Of a stretch of 64,000 nucleotides of DNA, positions 35,433 to 47,449 are shown piece by piece; positions within the stretch are counted from its first letter, which is position 1; every line of letters begins with the position of its first letter. The position numbers and the translations under genes were made by a program. The DNA comes from Tricholoma matsutake (Eukaryota; Basidiomycota; Agaricomycetes; Agaricales; Tricholomataceae), in NCBI GenBank assembly GCA_026075535.2, contig AP026549.1:248001-312000 (forward strand), written 5' to 3'. Below the pieces are notes generated by a model that was not told the origin of the DNA, searched no databases, and saw only the letters and a program-made list of their open reading frames with translations.

Positions 35433-36889
35433 ACGGCCATGTATGAACAGCATGTAGTAGCTTACCTCTGACAACAAAAGCCCTAATCTCTCCCTTCTCC
35501 ACTAAAGAAGGCATCCAAGGCTGGGCTAACCACGCCGGATGGGGCAGGCACTCGATTCCTTCGTACAATATTTCTGACTCGGCATATTTCTGGAGAACTG
35601 TCTCGGTTCGGTGGTCGGCACCCCCGTCCCTCGCAGGGAGAAATGTGCACGTTGTCGAGTCGCTGAAGTCACATTTAACAACAATGTTGACGTTGTTGCA
35701 TGCCGTCCTGAGATCCCGCTCGTTGGTCAACATCAGAGATTTGGGATAGGGGGTCTTTGTCACAGTCATTGCAGCGGTCATGAGGTCATTGTCACGCTGA
35801 ACCTTGCATGCCGATGCAAGAAGATCTTGTGGGTGGGGGAACATTGGAACATCGAGGGACAACTTGAGTAAGTTGCACCAAAATTGGTCAATATTTGTCC
35901 GATTCAATCCTGGATGTTCAGTACTAGAATAAATATCATTCAGAGGTTAATGGAGTATATGAGGAAGCATGGTATGTGCATGTAGTCAATAGCAAGGCTA
36001 AAACCTCCCGCCATAAGGCTGAGATTTGACATATTGGTGATATGGCTGAAGTTTCCGCTGAGTAGAATCTCTACGAACACGTCCCATTTCATCCATTGAA
36101 CGGACCACCCTGCTTCCAGAAATGCAATTGCCCAGACCATCTGGTAGAACCATAATCAGATAAGAATATCCAAAGTGATACAATACTTGCCATGTCATGT
36201 ATTTGGTACGACTCTAGGTCTGGATTATGGTTGTCCTTATGGGCCCACTCCCGATAGGCCATTCCTGCAGGGGCTGTCCGAATTGCAGCCTTAATAGGGC
36301 CTGGGGTATTCCTTTCCATGACATAGCAATCGTACGTTAAGAGAGTCATGACGCTTTCGAGGCTATTCGGCTCTGTACAGATACGAGGACTCTCAACCAC
36401 GAGCAGTTTCGGCTGAGCACTCGATGCACTGCCTGAATTACCCGGATGTGATTGTACAGACATAGAGGCTATTGCTTCAGGCAGAGATCGAAGATCTGGC
36501 AGTGGGTGAGGTGGCAGAGCACCTGAATAGGCATCGTTGAGTGGTGTGGCAGGGATTAGTGATTGGAATTGAGGCGGAATGTGTCTGTGGTACTTGGTAT
36601 AATGGCCGAGATGCAGAACCCAAGCGGCGTACTCTTCATTTGTTAGTGCGCGACCTCGACTATCAAAATTTCCACACACATCAGTGCAGTTTGGATGTAC
36701 TTCTCTTGATTGGATATGGAAATTTAAGTGGTGGCCATCCTTTAGGGTCAAAGGAGCTTGTCACATCCATGCAGGCTGTCTGCGTGACCGGTTCGCTGCA
36801 GCCTGGGTTATTTGACATCCACACGTGTGTGGACAAATCTCAAAGCCTAGCTGTGGATTCCCTTGCTGTCTCACAGTACTTTCAGACAT
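35432..36889 (-). pseudogene. Gene F': truncated ATP-grasp-like paralogue
   Basis: A near-identical inverted copy of F (44,163-45,620). The start at 36889 gives a Cys-rich N-terminus (CPHTCGCQ), then the same in-frame TGA as F, the same GC-AG intron and the ATP-grasp-like segments VVKCDFSDSTTC and EIRAFVVRGKLLHA. F has Arg where F' has Cys in the first segment. It breaks off at 35,432 before the RIDIG...NELER metal-binding segment, so it cannot be a complete enzyme. Confidence 0.75.
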
Positions 36890-36984
36890 GGTAGATGTTA
36901 GATGTTAGATGGTAATCGATAAGACATATGATAAGAGGTATGTCACAACCCCATGTGACAGCATAGCAGAGCTTATATTGTTCT

Positions 36985-37360
36985 CGCCTGCTGTCGCCGA
37001 TACTGTGCCAGATACCCTTACAATTTCCTTTTCCTACCTCTGGCTGGTCCTTTAGACAACATTGGCATGACCATGGACATCTGGGACATCCACATACACT
37101 GGGTGAACACATGATATGGTAAGTCAGTGCGAGCGCAGGCAACAACAATATTGTGCCAGATACCCTTACAATTTCCATTTCCTACCTCTGGCCAGTCCAT
37201 TAGACAACATTGGCATGACCATGGACGTCTGAGACGTCCGTGTACACTGGGTGAACACATGATATGGTAAGTCAGTGCGACCGCAGGTGACGACAATATT
37301 GTGCCAGATACCCTTACAATTTCCTTTTCCTACCTCTGGCCAGTCCATTAGACAACATTA
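36985..37360 (-). repeat. 148-bp repeats upstream of gene F'
   Basis: About 2.5 inverted units of the 148-bp repeat end about 95 bp from the F' start, mirroring 43,790-44,060 upstream of F. The following stretch, 37,361-38,080, shows no gene. Confidence 0.8.
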
Positions 37361-38084
37361 CACGTGCAGTCCTCACATAACCACCTTTCTCCTCTTTATG
37401 GGCATCAATGTCATTTATTTGCCTAACCCGATGCTTTGCCAGATCTTCCTCTGCGCTGCAGGGTTGCTAGTTGATCTACTAACAATTGCATGAGGGACTT
37501 AAAAAATTTCATGAATGATGTTCAGCTAACCCTTTGTAGACTGAACTCAAGAGCAAGATTGGTTTAAGTAAAACGGGCTTATTGGTGCCTACTGTGTAAC
37601 AGCCGTCTTGGATGCCCGACCTCTCGTAAGCATTATCTTTTTATCAAGGACGCACTGAAGAGCCAACCTGGTTTAAAAAAATGTGGTCCTGTCATGCTCA
37701 ACGGAAATCAGACGAGTTTTCCAGAATCAGTATAAGTGTCTAACATTGGCATACCTGATCACCACTTCGGACAATTAGGATTTTTTTACTTGTACAAGCT
37801 TCCCTTGAATAACTAGGAACAGACATAGCAAATGGCAAAAAAGATAACCTATGTATTTTATCTGGGAATAGGGGCCCCTATTCACATGAATTCTGAGAAC
37901 CCAACAGAAGGTCGCTTTACTGGTTGGGCAATTATGTAAATGTCAGGTGGAATCTCTACTAGAAGCTGGATATCTCGACAACAATCCTGCAACAGTTGGA
38001 CATTTTTTTGGGTTACAGTCGAGGCAATGCCAAAACCACTAGATACATACTATCAAATTGGAGGAGGTGGCAGTATAAGGTGAA

Positions 38085-38960
38085 CCCTTTTAATTGCCGC
38101 TGCCCACTGGCAGTTGCCCTCTATATCTTTTCTGCCATCGCCTTTCATCTCTGCATTCTCCTTCGCTTTGCGCTTCTCCTCCTGCTTCTTCAGTTTCTGG
38201 ATCTTCTTCTTCTTGTGAGTTCTAATTCGGTCAGCAGCTTGTTTTTCTTCTCAGCGCCCCTTCTCGTCTACACAGAATACCCATTCTCTATGCAACATGA
38301 CCGTGAAACTTCTACAGAAAGGGCCTAGTACAAAGGATACCTTACATATGAATAATGATGAAGGATGAATCTGCACTCACAATGAAGCCGTCCAGTTTCA
38401 TGTTCCTCTGCCATCTTCTTCAAGCAATCCTGGCGATCGACTGTGAACAATGCATATAAAATTAAGCAGAAACAAACCTTTGAGTAGATTTTTTTCCTGC
38501 AAGAGCACGCCAAAATGCAGAACAAACCCTCATTGTTATAACAAATCTGTATTTTGATCATCACGATAACTGTCACTGTATGGAGAAAAGGGTTACTTAC
38601 TGGGCAGTCTGCGTGAGTGATCCAGTCGCTCTCATCCTTGTTATCTCCTTTTACATGCCGATATAGCAGAGAGCCATCTATATTGTACCTCTTGAGGGAC
38701 TCGCAAACAGCCTGAAAGATGTAGACATCAGCAGAGCTTTGTCACTGTAGCAGTAATACCATGACTTACCCTGTACAATCTGGGTCGGTCGTCTGTCGAA
38801 AAGGTCAGGCAGTGTGGTCGGAGGTGTAAATGATCCAGGTTTGGAATGATATAAGCAAAGTATTCGGACATCTATGCAGTAGGGTAATCTGTACAATAGT
38901 ACAACGAGCGCAAAGTCGCTGAGTTTGGTTGCGGAGACTGAAAATGATAATGATGTAATC
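38085..38960 (-). CDS. Possible small spliced gene, unrecognised
   Basis: Minus-strand segments with coding character: SVSATKLSDFALVVLLYRLP (near 38,900) then PPTTLPDLFDRRP; SLKRYNIDGSLLYRHVKG and ESDWITHADCP (38,590-38,710); KKMAEEHETGRLHC (near 38,400); and a Lys/Glu-rich coiled coil (IQKLKKQEEKRKAKENAEM, near 38,170). Possible GTAAGT introns separate them. No complete start-to-stop model could be made, and it may be a fragment. Confidence 0.35.
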
Positions 38961-39004
38961 AATCCGATTCGATTGCGATTTCACGAAACGACCACCACCG
39001 ACAG

Positions 39005-39145
39005 TTTGTTTGTTGGTCGATAGGCTCGACCGATGCCCTCAGTCTTACTTGCATGAGTTTCTGGTCGATAGGCTCGACCGGGAGCCTCTATAGCTTGATT
39101 GAGCACTGGAGGTAAGGTGGCTGTTGGTTGATAGGCTTGACCGAC
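39005..39145. repeat. GGTCGATAGGCTCGACC palindrome repeats
   Basis: Three spaced copies of a 17-bp near-palindrome (39,013, 39,062 and 39,125, the last degenerate). They create a repeated GRAYRP-like minus-strand frame that is probably not a gene. Confidence 0.6.
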
Positions 39146-39599
39146 TTTGGTTTCAGTTGCATGAACATCCCTCCTTCCTTTGAGACTACCCACCGTCTCA
39201 ACGTTTGTCAGTCAACCACCACTCTCGATGCCGCCGCTGCCTCCCACCTCCACCCCCATCCACACTCCTCCAATGCTTCTTGCAACAACAGCAACAACAA
39301 CCTCATGCAACTAACAGGCCCAGGTAAGTTTTTTCTTTTTGTCTTGTTTTTTTCCTTTCAACTAACACAATTTTTATTGTATTTTAGGTATTTCCATTGA
39401 CCTAACACCAAGAAAGGTACCATGGCCCCCATGATGACAACGATGACGTTCCACTACCATGGAAACGCTACGGATGAGAGTGACCGGACAAGACCAGGAA
39501 ACATGGGAACGACGCCACCAGGACGACAAGGATGCCGAAAATGATGGCAAGGGACGATGCCGCAACAGGAGGAGTACCAATGACTAAGTCAGCAGCAGC

Positions 39600-40365
39600 A
39601 GCATCAGGGAACAACTAGGCGAGGGCGATGCCGATGCCAAGGACCCACCACCACCACAGCGGCTGCCGCCACAATGATGAAGATGACGATGACAAGACCA
39701 CCTCCACCACCACCATAGTGGCTGCCACCACAATGACGAAGATGACGATGACAAGACCACCTCCACCACCAACACAGCAACCCCAAAGCCCCGAACCAGC
39801 TCCAGATGACGCCAGGGAGGACAAGAACCAGGGGAACGACAAGAACGACCCCAGAGCTGACAGGAACAACGGCAGCGACACCAACAATGACAGGAGCAGC
39901 AGCAGCAAAGGCCAGGGACAAACGCGACAAGAGGAGTGCCAGCCACGACCAGGAAGACCAGGAATGGGGCCAGAAAACAAGGGGGGGGGGGGGGGTGACG
40001 ATGACAACGATGACCCCAACGACGCAGACGACAGGTTGAGCATCCACAACTTCAATGACAAACTGGACAATGGATATCGTACCTGGTGCAAATTTATTCC
40101 TACGTCTGCAACTTCAATGACAAACTGGACAATGCATCCCATACCGCAGCAAATTTACTTGGGCATCCACAACTTCTATGATGAACTGGACAATGCATCC
40201 CATACCATCACAAATTTAGTTGAGCGTCCACAACTTCAATGACAAACTGGACAATGGATATCGTACCTGGTGCAAATTTATTTCTCTGTCCGCAACTTCA
40301 ATGACGAGCTGGACAATGCATCCTGTACTGCAGCAAATTTACTTGGGCATCCACTATGATGTCTA
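39600..40365. repeat. Low-complexity and tandem repeat block
   Basis: Two tandem copies of a 63-bp CCACCACCAC/ATGACGATGACAAG unit (39,645-39,780) precede purine-rich sequence and a G run (39,979-39,995). From 40,045 there are five or six copies of an about 60-bp unit with AACTTCAATGACAAACTGGACAATG and GCAAATTTACTTGGGCATCC. Long frames here (Asp/Asn/Thr-rich on plus, Leu/Val/Cys-rich on minus) are compositional. Confidence 0.75.
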
Positions 40366-40509
40366 TGACCTCAGGTCTACCTAGCATCTGGCTGTGTACT
40401 GTAGAACATAGCAGTAGAATTATCGAGTGGCATATATACTGGACAGAAGTGTAGTACAAGGATAATCTATTATATTTGAGGACTACTGCGCACTACTATC
40501 TCAATATTT

Positions 40510-42788
40510 TTAAAATATACCAGCCCACTCCCGTAGACATTGACCCAACGTCTCCGAAAATATATTGACAGGCACCCCAATAGCTCTGGACCATAGGCTT
40601 GTCATGGGTGTTCTTTCTATTTCATTAACGAAATAGAAAGCTTCTTCATTTTCATCAAAAGAAAACCCAATGTCCATCCGTAAAAACATGGACAACGCAC
40701 TCTTTCCTCCCAGTCTTGAGGATTCCACGAAACATAATTTCTCGTATGTCTCTTGGACAAATTGATAGAATTCCTGCTTTCCTTTTTCGTGAATTTCCTG
40801 TGTCCCAAAATCAGGATCTGCCACTGAGTAATCTCCACATAGTTTTCCACTCCGTCGTAGTTCACTAATATATATCTAGTCAGTTTTATTAATCTGCAAT
40901 CCACTGATATGCACTCAACTTGATTTCTTTCAGCGACAAAAACCTGGTGGTGTTCACGAACTTCCAACAATGTTTTGATCCATCGTATTGTGTATGAGCA
41001 CAATACAGAATCTTTCCTCCCACCATTACCACCCGCCATTCACCAAACTCTCTCAGGGTTGGAATGTACTCTTGAGCCAACCACACTGAGTCCACCATTC
41101 CACCCTTCAGATCCTTCCATGCTGTTTCGCTTCTTTTACCTTTCTTTGGAAGGATAACATGGGTCCCACAGTCACTGTTCGTTCTCTTCAACACATACCC
41201 AACCGGGATTTGGTCTCCTTCTTTCATCACAATCGTTCTTGGCCGCCTAGTCCCTATACTTTTAGCAACAGTGTCCAGATTCCTTATCAATGCATCCTTC
41301 TGGGCGAGTGAGTTAATTTGAACCATTGAAGGCCATAATCATGTTGTCGATTCCAGCAGTAGCATTCTCTCCTTGTACCAATCCAGATTATCCGACTTGA
41401 TTTCATACTTAGGGTTGTCCCTGAATCATCAAATGTCCTCATTATAATCTTCTAAATGTAAAACCGATACTCACAAGTAGTCCACCGTCAAGTCCATACC
41501 TCCAATAAAAATGTCACACCAGTCCAGTTACCCTACAAAATCTGCAGATGGACTGTCTGGATAGATCCACTCTTCCAAGAAACGCCTCCAGGGCACAAAT
41601 TTGGTCTGGATTTTCGGACTCTCATCTTCATTCAAAGCCCTTGACATTGAGATAATCACATAAAGCTTGTGGAATAAAAATGTCAGCTCTGCATATAACT
41701 CAATCAGCGGTACAAGAAACAAACCCATTCTTGGATGAGAACTGAACGCCACTTGTCCACTCCTTGATTTCCTCGCTTTCTTTCCATATGCATAGATGCA
41801 AGTCCCTATAAGACATTGGACTGATTCCAGCTCCTCTTCGGTTATACTTTCCGTGGTCCATGCAATATCAACCTCTGCATCCCATTTTGACATATATCTG
41901 GTAGGATCAGGCACATACAATAACTTCCATGTAATATTCGGTTCCTTCTGGGTCAGTTTCTCAGTGGTGGGTCGCTCACGGAAGGAGTGCGATATGTCCA
42001 TCTCATGGGCACCAAGACGAGATGATGGTGTGGATGTAGTCGGTGATGAGCAATTCATATCGGTGCTGTCCAGGGCATCTTGTGGTGCAGACGTCTCATC
42101 AATAATGGGTGAGGTTATGGCAGAATAGTACACTGAAGAATTGTCTGTAGTGGAAATGGAATCAGCTGTTTGTGTAATTAATCTGTTTGAGGTTTGTTTA
42201 TATCGACCAAATGGCTGGGAGGGAAAGAAGGATCTTACTTGACTGAAGCAGGTTCTCCACATAGGTTCAAGTTGTCCAACGAAACATCTGATATATCCAT
42301 GGAAGATCCCTGAACAAAGAGGTCACCCACAGAGGATCGTTGGGCTGAAAGTCTGTTTGTAATGCATCAGAGTTTACAAAACATCATATAGAGGCGCAAA
42401 GGCAATACCCTAATGAATTAGGCTGTCCAGATTCACCTGGAAAAGTCGAACCCTTATGATGGTCGGCTCTATTCAGATACTCTCTATACAGGTTCAAGCC
42501 CTGCATAAGCTCGCCATCCGTTGGTTGGCGCTTATATGCCCCAGACTGCTTCGCAGCACAAGATTCTGAACAATCTTGTGAAATACGTGGATGAGTAAAC
42601 CATATTGAGTAGCTATCTCACGTACTTGGATGCGCATTGCTTTTTTCATGCCTTGCCAAAGAGCTGCCTTCAACAGGCCATAGAACTCCTCTCGTTTTTG
42701 TGGTACAAGCCATTGCATTACAAGTATGGCAACACACCAAATATCCTTCCCTTTTCTTTCTTGAAGCTTTGTTTCTTGGTGCAGGCAT
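40510..42788 (-). pseudogene. Gene G: zinc-finger and ATP-grasp-like protein, damaged
   Basis: The start at 42788 gives a basic N-terminus (MPAPRNKASRKKREGYL) and a Cys/His finger (CCHTCNAMAC...ARHEKSNAH), the same design as gene B. Downstream exons carry Ser-rich linkers, then the ATP-grasp-like core: VLKRTNSDCGTHVILP (near 41,170), AQEYIP and GEWRVVMVGGKILYCAHT (near 41,020), and LRMDIGFSF...FYFVNEIER (near 40,640), ending at 40510. In-frame stops: TGA in the finger linker (near 42,611), TAA near 41,535 and TGA at 41340-41342. The TGAs sit where Arg would fit. The core motifs are otherwise kept, which suggests recent loss. Several introns are only approximate, so the TAA could belong to an intron. 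Confidence 0.65.
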
Positions 42789-42800
42789 CATCGGTTCTGA

Positions 42801-42925
42801 TGTGAGGTTTGTAAGTCACCCAACAACGTTCATCAAGGTTTGTAAGTCACCTGACAACATTCGTCAAGGTTTGTAAGTCACCTGACAAAGTTCGTCGAGG
42901 TTTGTAAATCACCCGACAATGTTCC
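42801..42925 (+). repeat. 31-bp tandem repeat upstream of gene G
   Basis: Four copies of a unit starting AGGTTTGTAAGTCACC lie immediately upstream of the gene G start (minus strand). No gene in 42,930-43,360 except a short decayed fragment near 43,095-43,210 (PDFSPQVMLTNIAKFLDIEA, then acidic residues) of a type common in transposon-linked mushroom proteins. Confidence 0.7.
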
Positions 42926-43364
42926 CGCAACTTCAATCTGCGGTATTACTTTACAATGAATTAGTCTTGGTCTTGAAGTGAGAACATAAGTTGTGAATTG
43001 ACGTGGGTCCACTGAGATCTGAGGCCTTCGCCTGTGAGAAAAATTAAAGACTATGCATATGTGACATGTAGAACTTACCTATTTTACGTACATCCAGACT
43101 TCAGCCCACAAGTCATGTTGACCAATATCGCAAAATTCCTGGATATTGAGGCCCATGTAGACAATGAGCATGAAGCTGAATTCTAGGTATACGACGAAGA
43201 CGAGTATGGTATGTTCTTCTGTATTGCGATAGCGGTCACAGGAGGCAATCATTGACATACACTGTTAGACTTTGTTGTTGATGACGACCCTGGCAATGAG
43301 TCATCTGTGCATCCGTACCGTTGGCACTGGGTCCTAGAAACAGCCTAGTCACTTTTCGCGTGAA

Positions 43365-44060
43365 CACATGATATGGTAAGTCAGTGCGACCGCAGGCAAC
43401 AACAATATTGTGCCAGATACCCTTACAATTTCCATTTCCTACCTCTGGCCAGTCCATTAGACAACATTGGCATGACCATGGACGTCTGGGACGTCCGTGT
43501 ACACTGGGTGAACACATGATATGGTAAGTCAGTGCGACCACAGGCGACAACAATATTGTGCCACATACCCTTACAATTTCCATTTCCTACCTCTGGCCAG
43601 TCTTTTAGACAACATTGGCATGACCATGGACGTCTGGGACGTCCGTGTACACTGGGTGAACACATTAGTATGTTTGCTTAGACTAGATTTGTAATTGACA
43701 CCAGCATACCATGAGGCAATCAGATATTTCTACCGGTTGTAAAAGTAAAGGGTATCTGCAATGATATTGTTGTCACACTGAATTACCATATTATGTGTTC
43801 ACCCAGTGTACACGGACGTCCCAGACGTCCATGTTATGTCTATGTTGTCTAATGGACTGGCCAGAGGTAGGAAATGGAAATTGTAAGGGTATCTGGCACA
43901 ATATTGTTGTTGCCTGTGCTCGCACTGACTTACCATATCATGTGTTCACCCAGTGTACGTGGACGTCCCAGATGTCCATGGTCATGCCAATGTTGTCTAA
44001 AGGACCAGCCAGAGGTAGGAAAAGGAAATTGTAAGGGTATCTGGCACAGTATCGGCGACA
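43365..44060. repeat. 148-bp repeats in both orientations upstream of gene F
   Basis: Two units run on the minus strand (43,365-43,668) and two on the plus strand (43,790-44,060). They are separated by a copy of the arm end seen at 32,920-33,030. The plus units end about 100 bp before the start of gene F. Confidence 0.85.
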
Positions 44061-44162
44061 GCAGGCGAGAACAATATAAGCTCTGCTATGCTGTCACATG
44101 GGGTTGTGACATACCTCTTATCATATGTCTTATCGATTACCATCTAACATCTAACATCTACC

Positions 44163-46119
44163 ATGTCTGAAAGTACTGTGAGACGGCAAGGGAATCCACA
44201 GCTAGGCTTTGAGATTTGTCCACACACGTGCGGATGTCAAATAACCCAGGCTGCAGCGAACTGGTCACGCAGACAGCCTGCATGGATGTGACAAGCTCCT
44301 TTGACCCTAAAGGACGGCCACCACTTAAATTTCCATATCCAATCAAGAGAAGTACATCCAAACTGCACTGATGTGTGTGGAAATTTTGATAGTCGAGGTC
44401 GCGCACTAACAAATGAAGAGTACGCCGCTTGGGTTCCGCATCTGGGCCATTATACCAAGTACCACAGACACATTCCGCCTCAATTCCAATCACTAATCCC
44501 TGCCACACCACTCAACGATGCCTATTCAGGTGCTCTGCCACCTCACCCACTGCCAGATCTTCGATCTCTGCCTGAAGCAATAGCCTCTATGTCTGTACAA
44601 TCACATCCGGGTAATTCAGGCAGTGCATCGAGTGCTCAGCCAAAACTGCTCGTGGTTGAGAGTCCTTGTATCTGTACAGAGCCGAATAGCCTCGAAAGCG
44701 TCATGACTCTCTTAACGTACGATTGCTATGTCATGGAAAGGAATACCCCAGGCCCTATTAAGGCTGCAATTCGGACAGCCCCTGCAGGAATGGCCTATCG
44801 GGAGTGGGCCCATAAGGACAACCATAATCCAGACCTAGAGTCGTACCAAATACATGACATGGCAAGTATTGTATCACTTTGGATATTCTTATCTGATTAT
44901 GGTTCTACCAGATGGTCTGGGCAATTGCATTTCTGGAAGTAGGGTGGTCCGTTCAATGGATGAAATGGGACGTGTTCGTAGAGATTCTACTCAGCGGAAA
45001 CTTCAGCCATATCACCAATATGTCAAATCTCAGCCTTATGGCGGGAGGTTTTAGCCTTGCTATTGACTACATGCACGTACCATGCTTCCTCATATACTCC
45101 ATTAACCTCTGAATGATATTTATTCTAGTACTGAACATCCAGGATTGAATCGGACAAATATTGACCAATTTTGGTGCAACTTACTCAAGTTGTCCCTCGA
45201 TGTTCCAATGTTCCCCCACCCACAAGATCTTCTTGCATCGGCATGCAAGGTTCAGCGTGACAATGACCTCATGACCGCTGCAATGACTGTGACAAAGACC
45301 CCCTATCCCAAATCTCTGATGTTGACCAACGAGCGGGATCTCAGGACGGCATGCAACAACGTCAACATTGTTGTTAAACGTGACTTCAGTGACTCGACAA
45401 CATGCACATTTCTCCCTGCGAGGGACGGGGGTGCCGACCACCGAACCGAGACAGTTCTCCAGAAATATGCCGAGTCAGAAATATTGTACGAAGGAATCGA
45501 GTGCCTGCCCCATCCGGCGTGGTTAGCCCAGCCTTGGATGCCTTCTTTAGTGGAGAAGGGAGAGATTAGGGCCTTTGTTGTCAGAGGTAAGCTACTACAT
45601 GCTGTTCATACGTGGCCACAAAGCACTGGTGGTTGGACCCACAACTTCGAGTTGGTCGACAATTACATGCCCTTGAAACAACTAAAGTAAGCCCAACATT
45701 TGCAATACTTTGGAAGATAACTAACACTTTGTAGACCCGGGGATGCAGGTCACCTTGGACCGGTGCTCCACGAGGGGGGGTTTTCCAAAGAAATATGCAA
45801 TGAGAATCTGACGCCAGATCAGGCAACTGCCAGCCATAACGAATTTGTAAACTTCGTGGAAGGGTCGGTGAAGGCAGTCCTCAACATCGAAAATACCAGA
45901 TGACGTGATCGTTCATCATCATTACAAGTCTTCTGCCGCATTGACATTGGGGTTTTACAAGGGAGGGGTGGAAAATTCCACTACTACATCAATGAGCTGG
46001 AGAGAAGTCTTACAGTAGGTCTCTACCGCCGGGTCACCGCCGTCCATACTTGGACCATGGTGAACACTGCTATCAGGTTAATACCTGATTACCTATGTAC
46101 ATGCAGGCTCAGGTCCTGA
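44163..46119 (+). pseudogene. Gene F: zinc-finger and ATP-grasp-like protein, damaged
   Basis: The start at 44163 (MSESTVRRQGNPQLG) precedes CPHTCGCQ, a shortened version of the gene B finger. TGA at 44289-44291 interrupts the frame, which then runs open (TLKDGHHLNFHIQSRE). An intron with GC-AG ends (44862-44911) follows; further introns end near 45,126 and at 45,735. The ATP-grasp-like core is complete: VVKRDFSDSTTC, EIRAFVVRGKLLHAVHT, and FCRIDIGVL...YYINELER near 45,985. A second in-frame TGA at 45901-45903 splits the last two segments. Both TGAs fit former Arg codons; the first is shared with F', so it predates the duplication. Final stop 46117-46119 is tentative. Confidence 0.65.
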
Positions 46120-46166
46120 GATAAGCGCAGGTTACCGAATTCAGTTTTCTTTTTTACATGTCTGGT

Positions 46167-46198
46167 ATAGTTATAGTTATAGTTATAGTTATAGTTAG
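46167..46198 (+). repeat. (TTATAG)n hexamer array
   Basis: About five hexamers downstream of gene F. Confidence 0.8.
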
Positions 46199-46289
46199 TG
46201 ATCCTTGCAATGTTTAGACATGACTCAGATGTGGATATGGGTTTCCCGCTATTGCTTGTTACAGCTTTTGCAACCTCTTGCTATTCCAC

Positions 46290-46560
46290 CGGACAACAGT
46301 GAACATATAATATGGCAAGTCTGCATGACTGCAGGCGACAACAATATCGTGCCAGATACCCTTACAATTTTGATGTGGTAAGTCAGTGCGACTGCAGGCG
46401 AGCGCAGGCGACAACAATATTGTGCCAGATACCCTTACAACTTCCATGTCCTACCTCTGGCCAGTCTTTTAGACAACATTGGCATGACAATGGACGTCTG
46501 GGATGTCCGTGTACACTGGGTGAACACATGATATGGTAATTCAGTGCGACAACAATATCA
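46290..46560 (-). repeat. 148-bp repeat units, inverted
   Basis: About two partial units between gene F and the right outer arm, carrying TTGTGCCAGATACCCTTACA and GGACGTCTGGGATGTCC. Confidence 0.75.
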
Positions 46561-46579
46561 TTGCAGATACCCTTTACTT

Positions 46580-47443
46580 TTACAACCGGTAGAAATATCT
46601 GATTGCCTCATGGTATGCTGGTGTCAATTACAAATCTAGTCTAAGCAAACATACTAATGTCTCTGGGAGTGGATGTGATGCGCTGGAATCCTTAGAAGAG
46701 AGACCGTGGGTTTCAACGGTAATTAAGCCTGCCGCTATCGAACTGGGGCTGAGCTGAGTATGACTACGAGAACTATATATCATTCCTCTTCTCGTGCCAG
46801 ATACCCTTACAATTTCCTTTTCCAACCTCTGGTCAGTCCATTAGACAACATAGGATGGACATCTGGGACGTCCGCATATGATACAAGTCAGTGCAATCGC
46901 AGGTGTGCTTCCGATCATCCTCCTGATTCACACTTGTCGATCGCGGTTTAACTTTAACTTTAACTTTAACTTTAACTTTAACTTTATTATGTGGCTGCTT
47001 GCAAGCCCAGTATACTGCTGCAAATATATGACATGGTCATGTGACATCCCTGATTCACACACTCAGCGGGGCAAATTGGGGTGCCTGTGGTCTGAAATCA
47101 ACCCTATCACGGTTAGCCTGGTGTCCAAACCCACAGTGTGTCAAACCCTACAGTGGTTGTCACTAGGTCACGACAACTGCTTTTAGTGTAAACAAATATA
47201 AATTCTACAAGTTACCCTACATCTTGCAAATAGTCTGACAGATATCACATTAAAATCACTTGACAGAATATTGCTGTGTGCAACAATCCTTGGCATGCTC
47301 GAGAGAGCATTGTACCCCCTTCTGCCCTCATGGATCCAACCCTAGGTGAGCGCTGTACCCCCTTCTGACCCTATGGATCCAACCCTGTGGCCCCCTTCTG
47401 CCCCCATGGATCAAACCCTGTGGCCAACCCTGGGAGGTCCCAT
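46580..47443 (-). repeat. Outer arm of large inverted duplication (right)
   Basis: Reverse-complement match of 32,124-32,990, including the hexamer array at 46,947-46,987. It ends at CCCATAACCCTAACCCC, where telomere-like CCCTAA letters meet the gypsy 3' remnant. Confidence 0.85.
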
Positions 47444-47449
47444 AACCCT

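Noticed and set aside
39584..40242. Long Leu/Cys-rich and Asp/Asn-rich frames near 39.6-40.2 kb
   Set aside because: They arise from CCACCA/GATGAC composition on both strands, and no domain or splice structure supports them.
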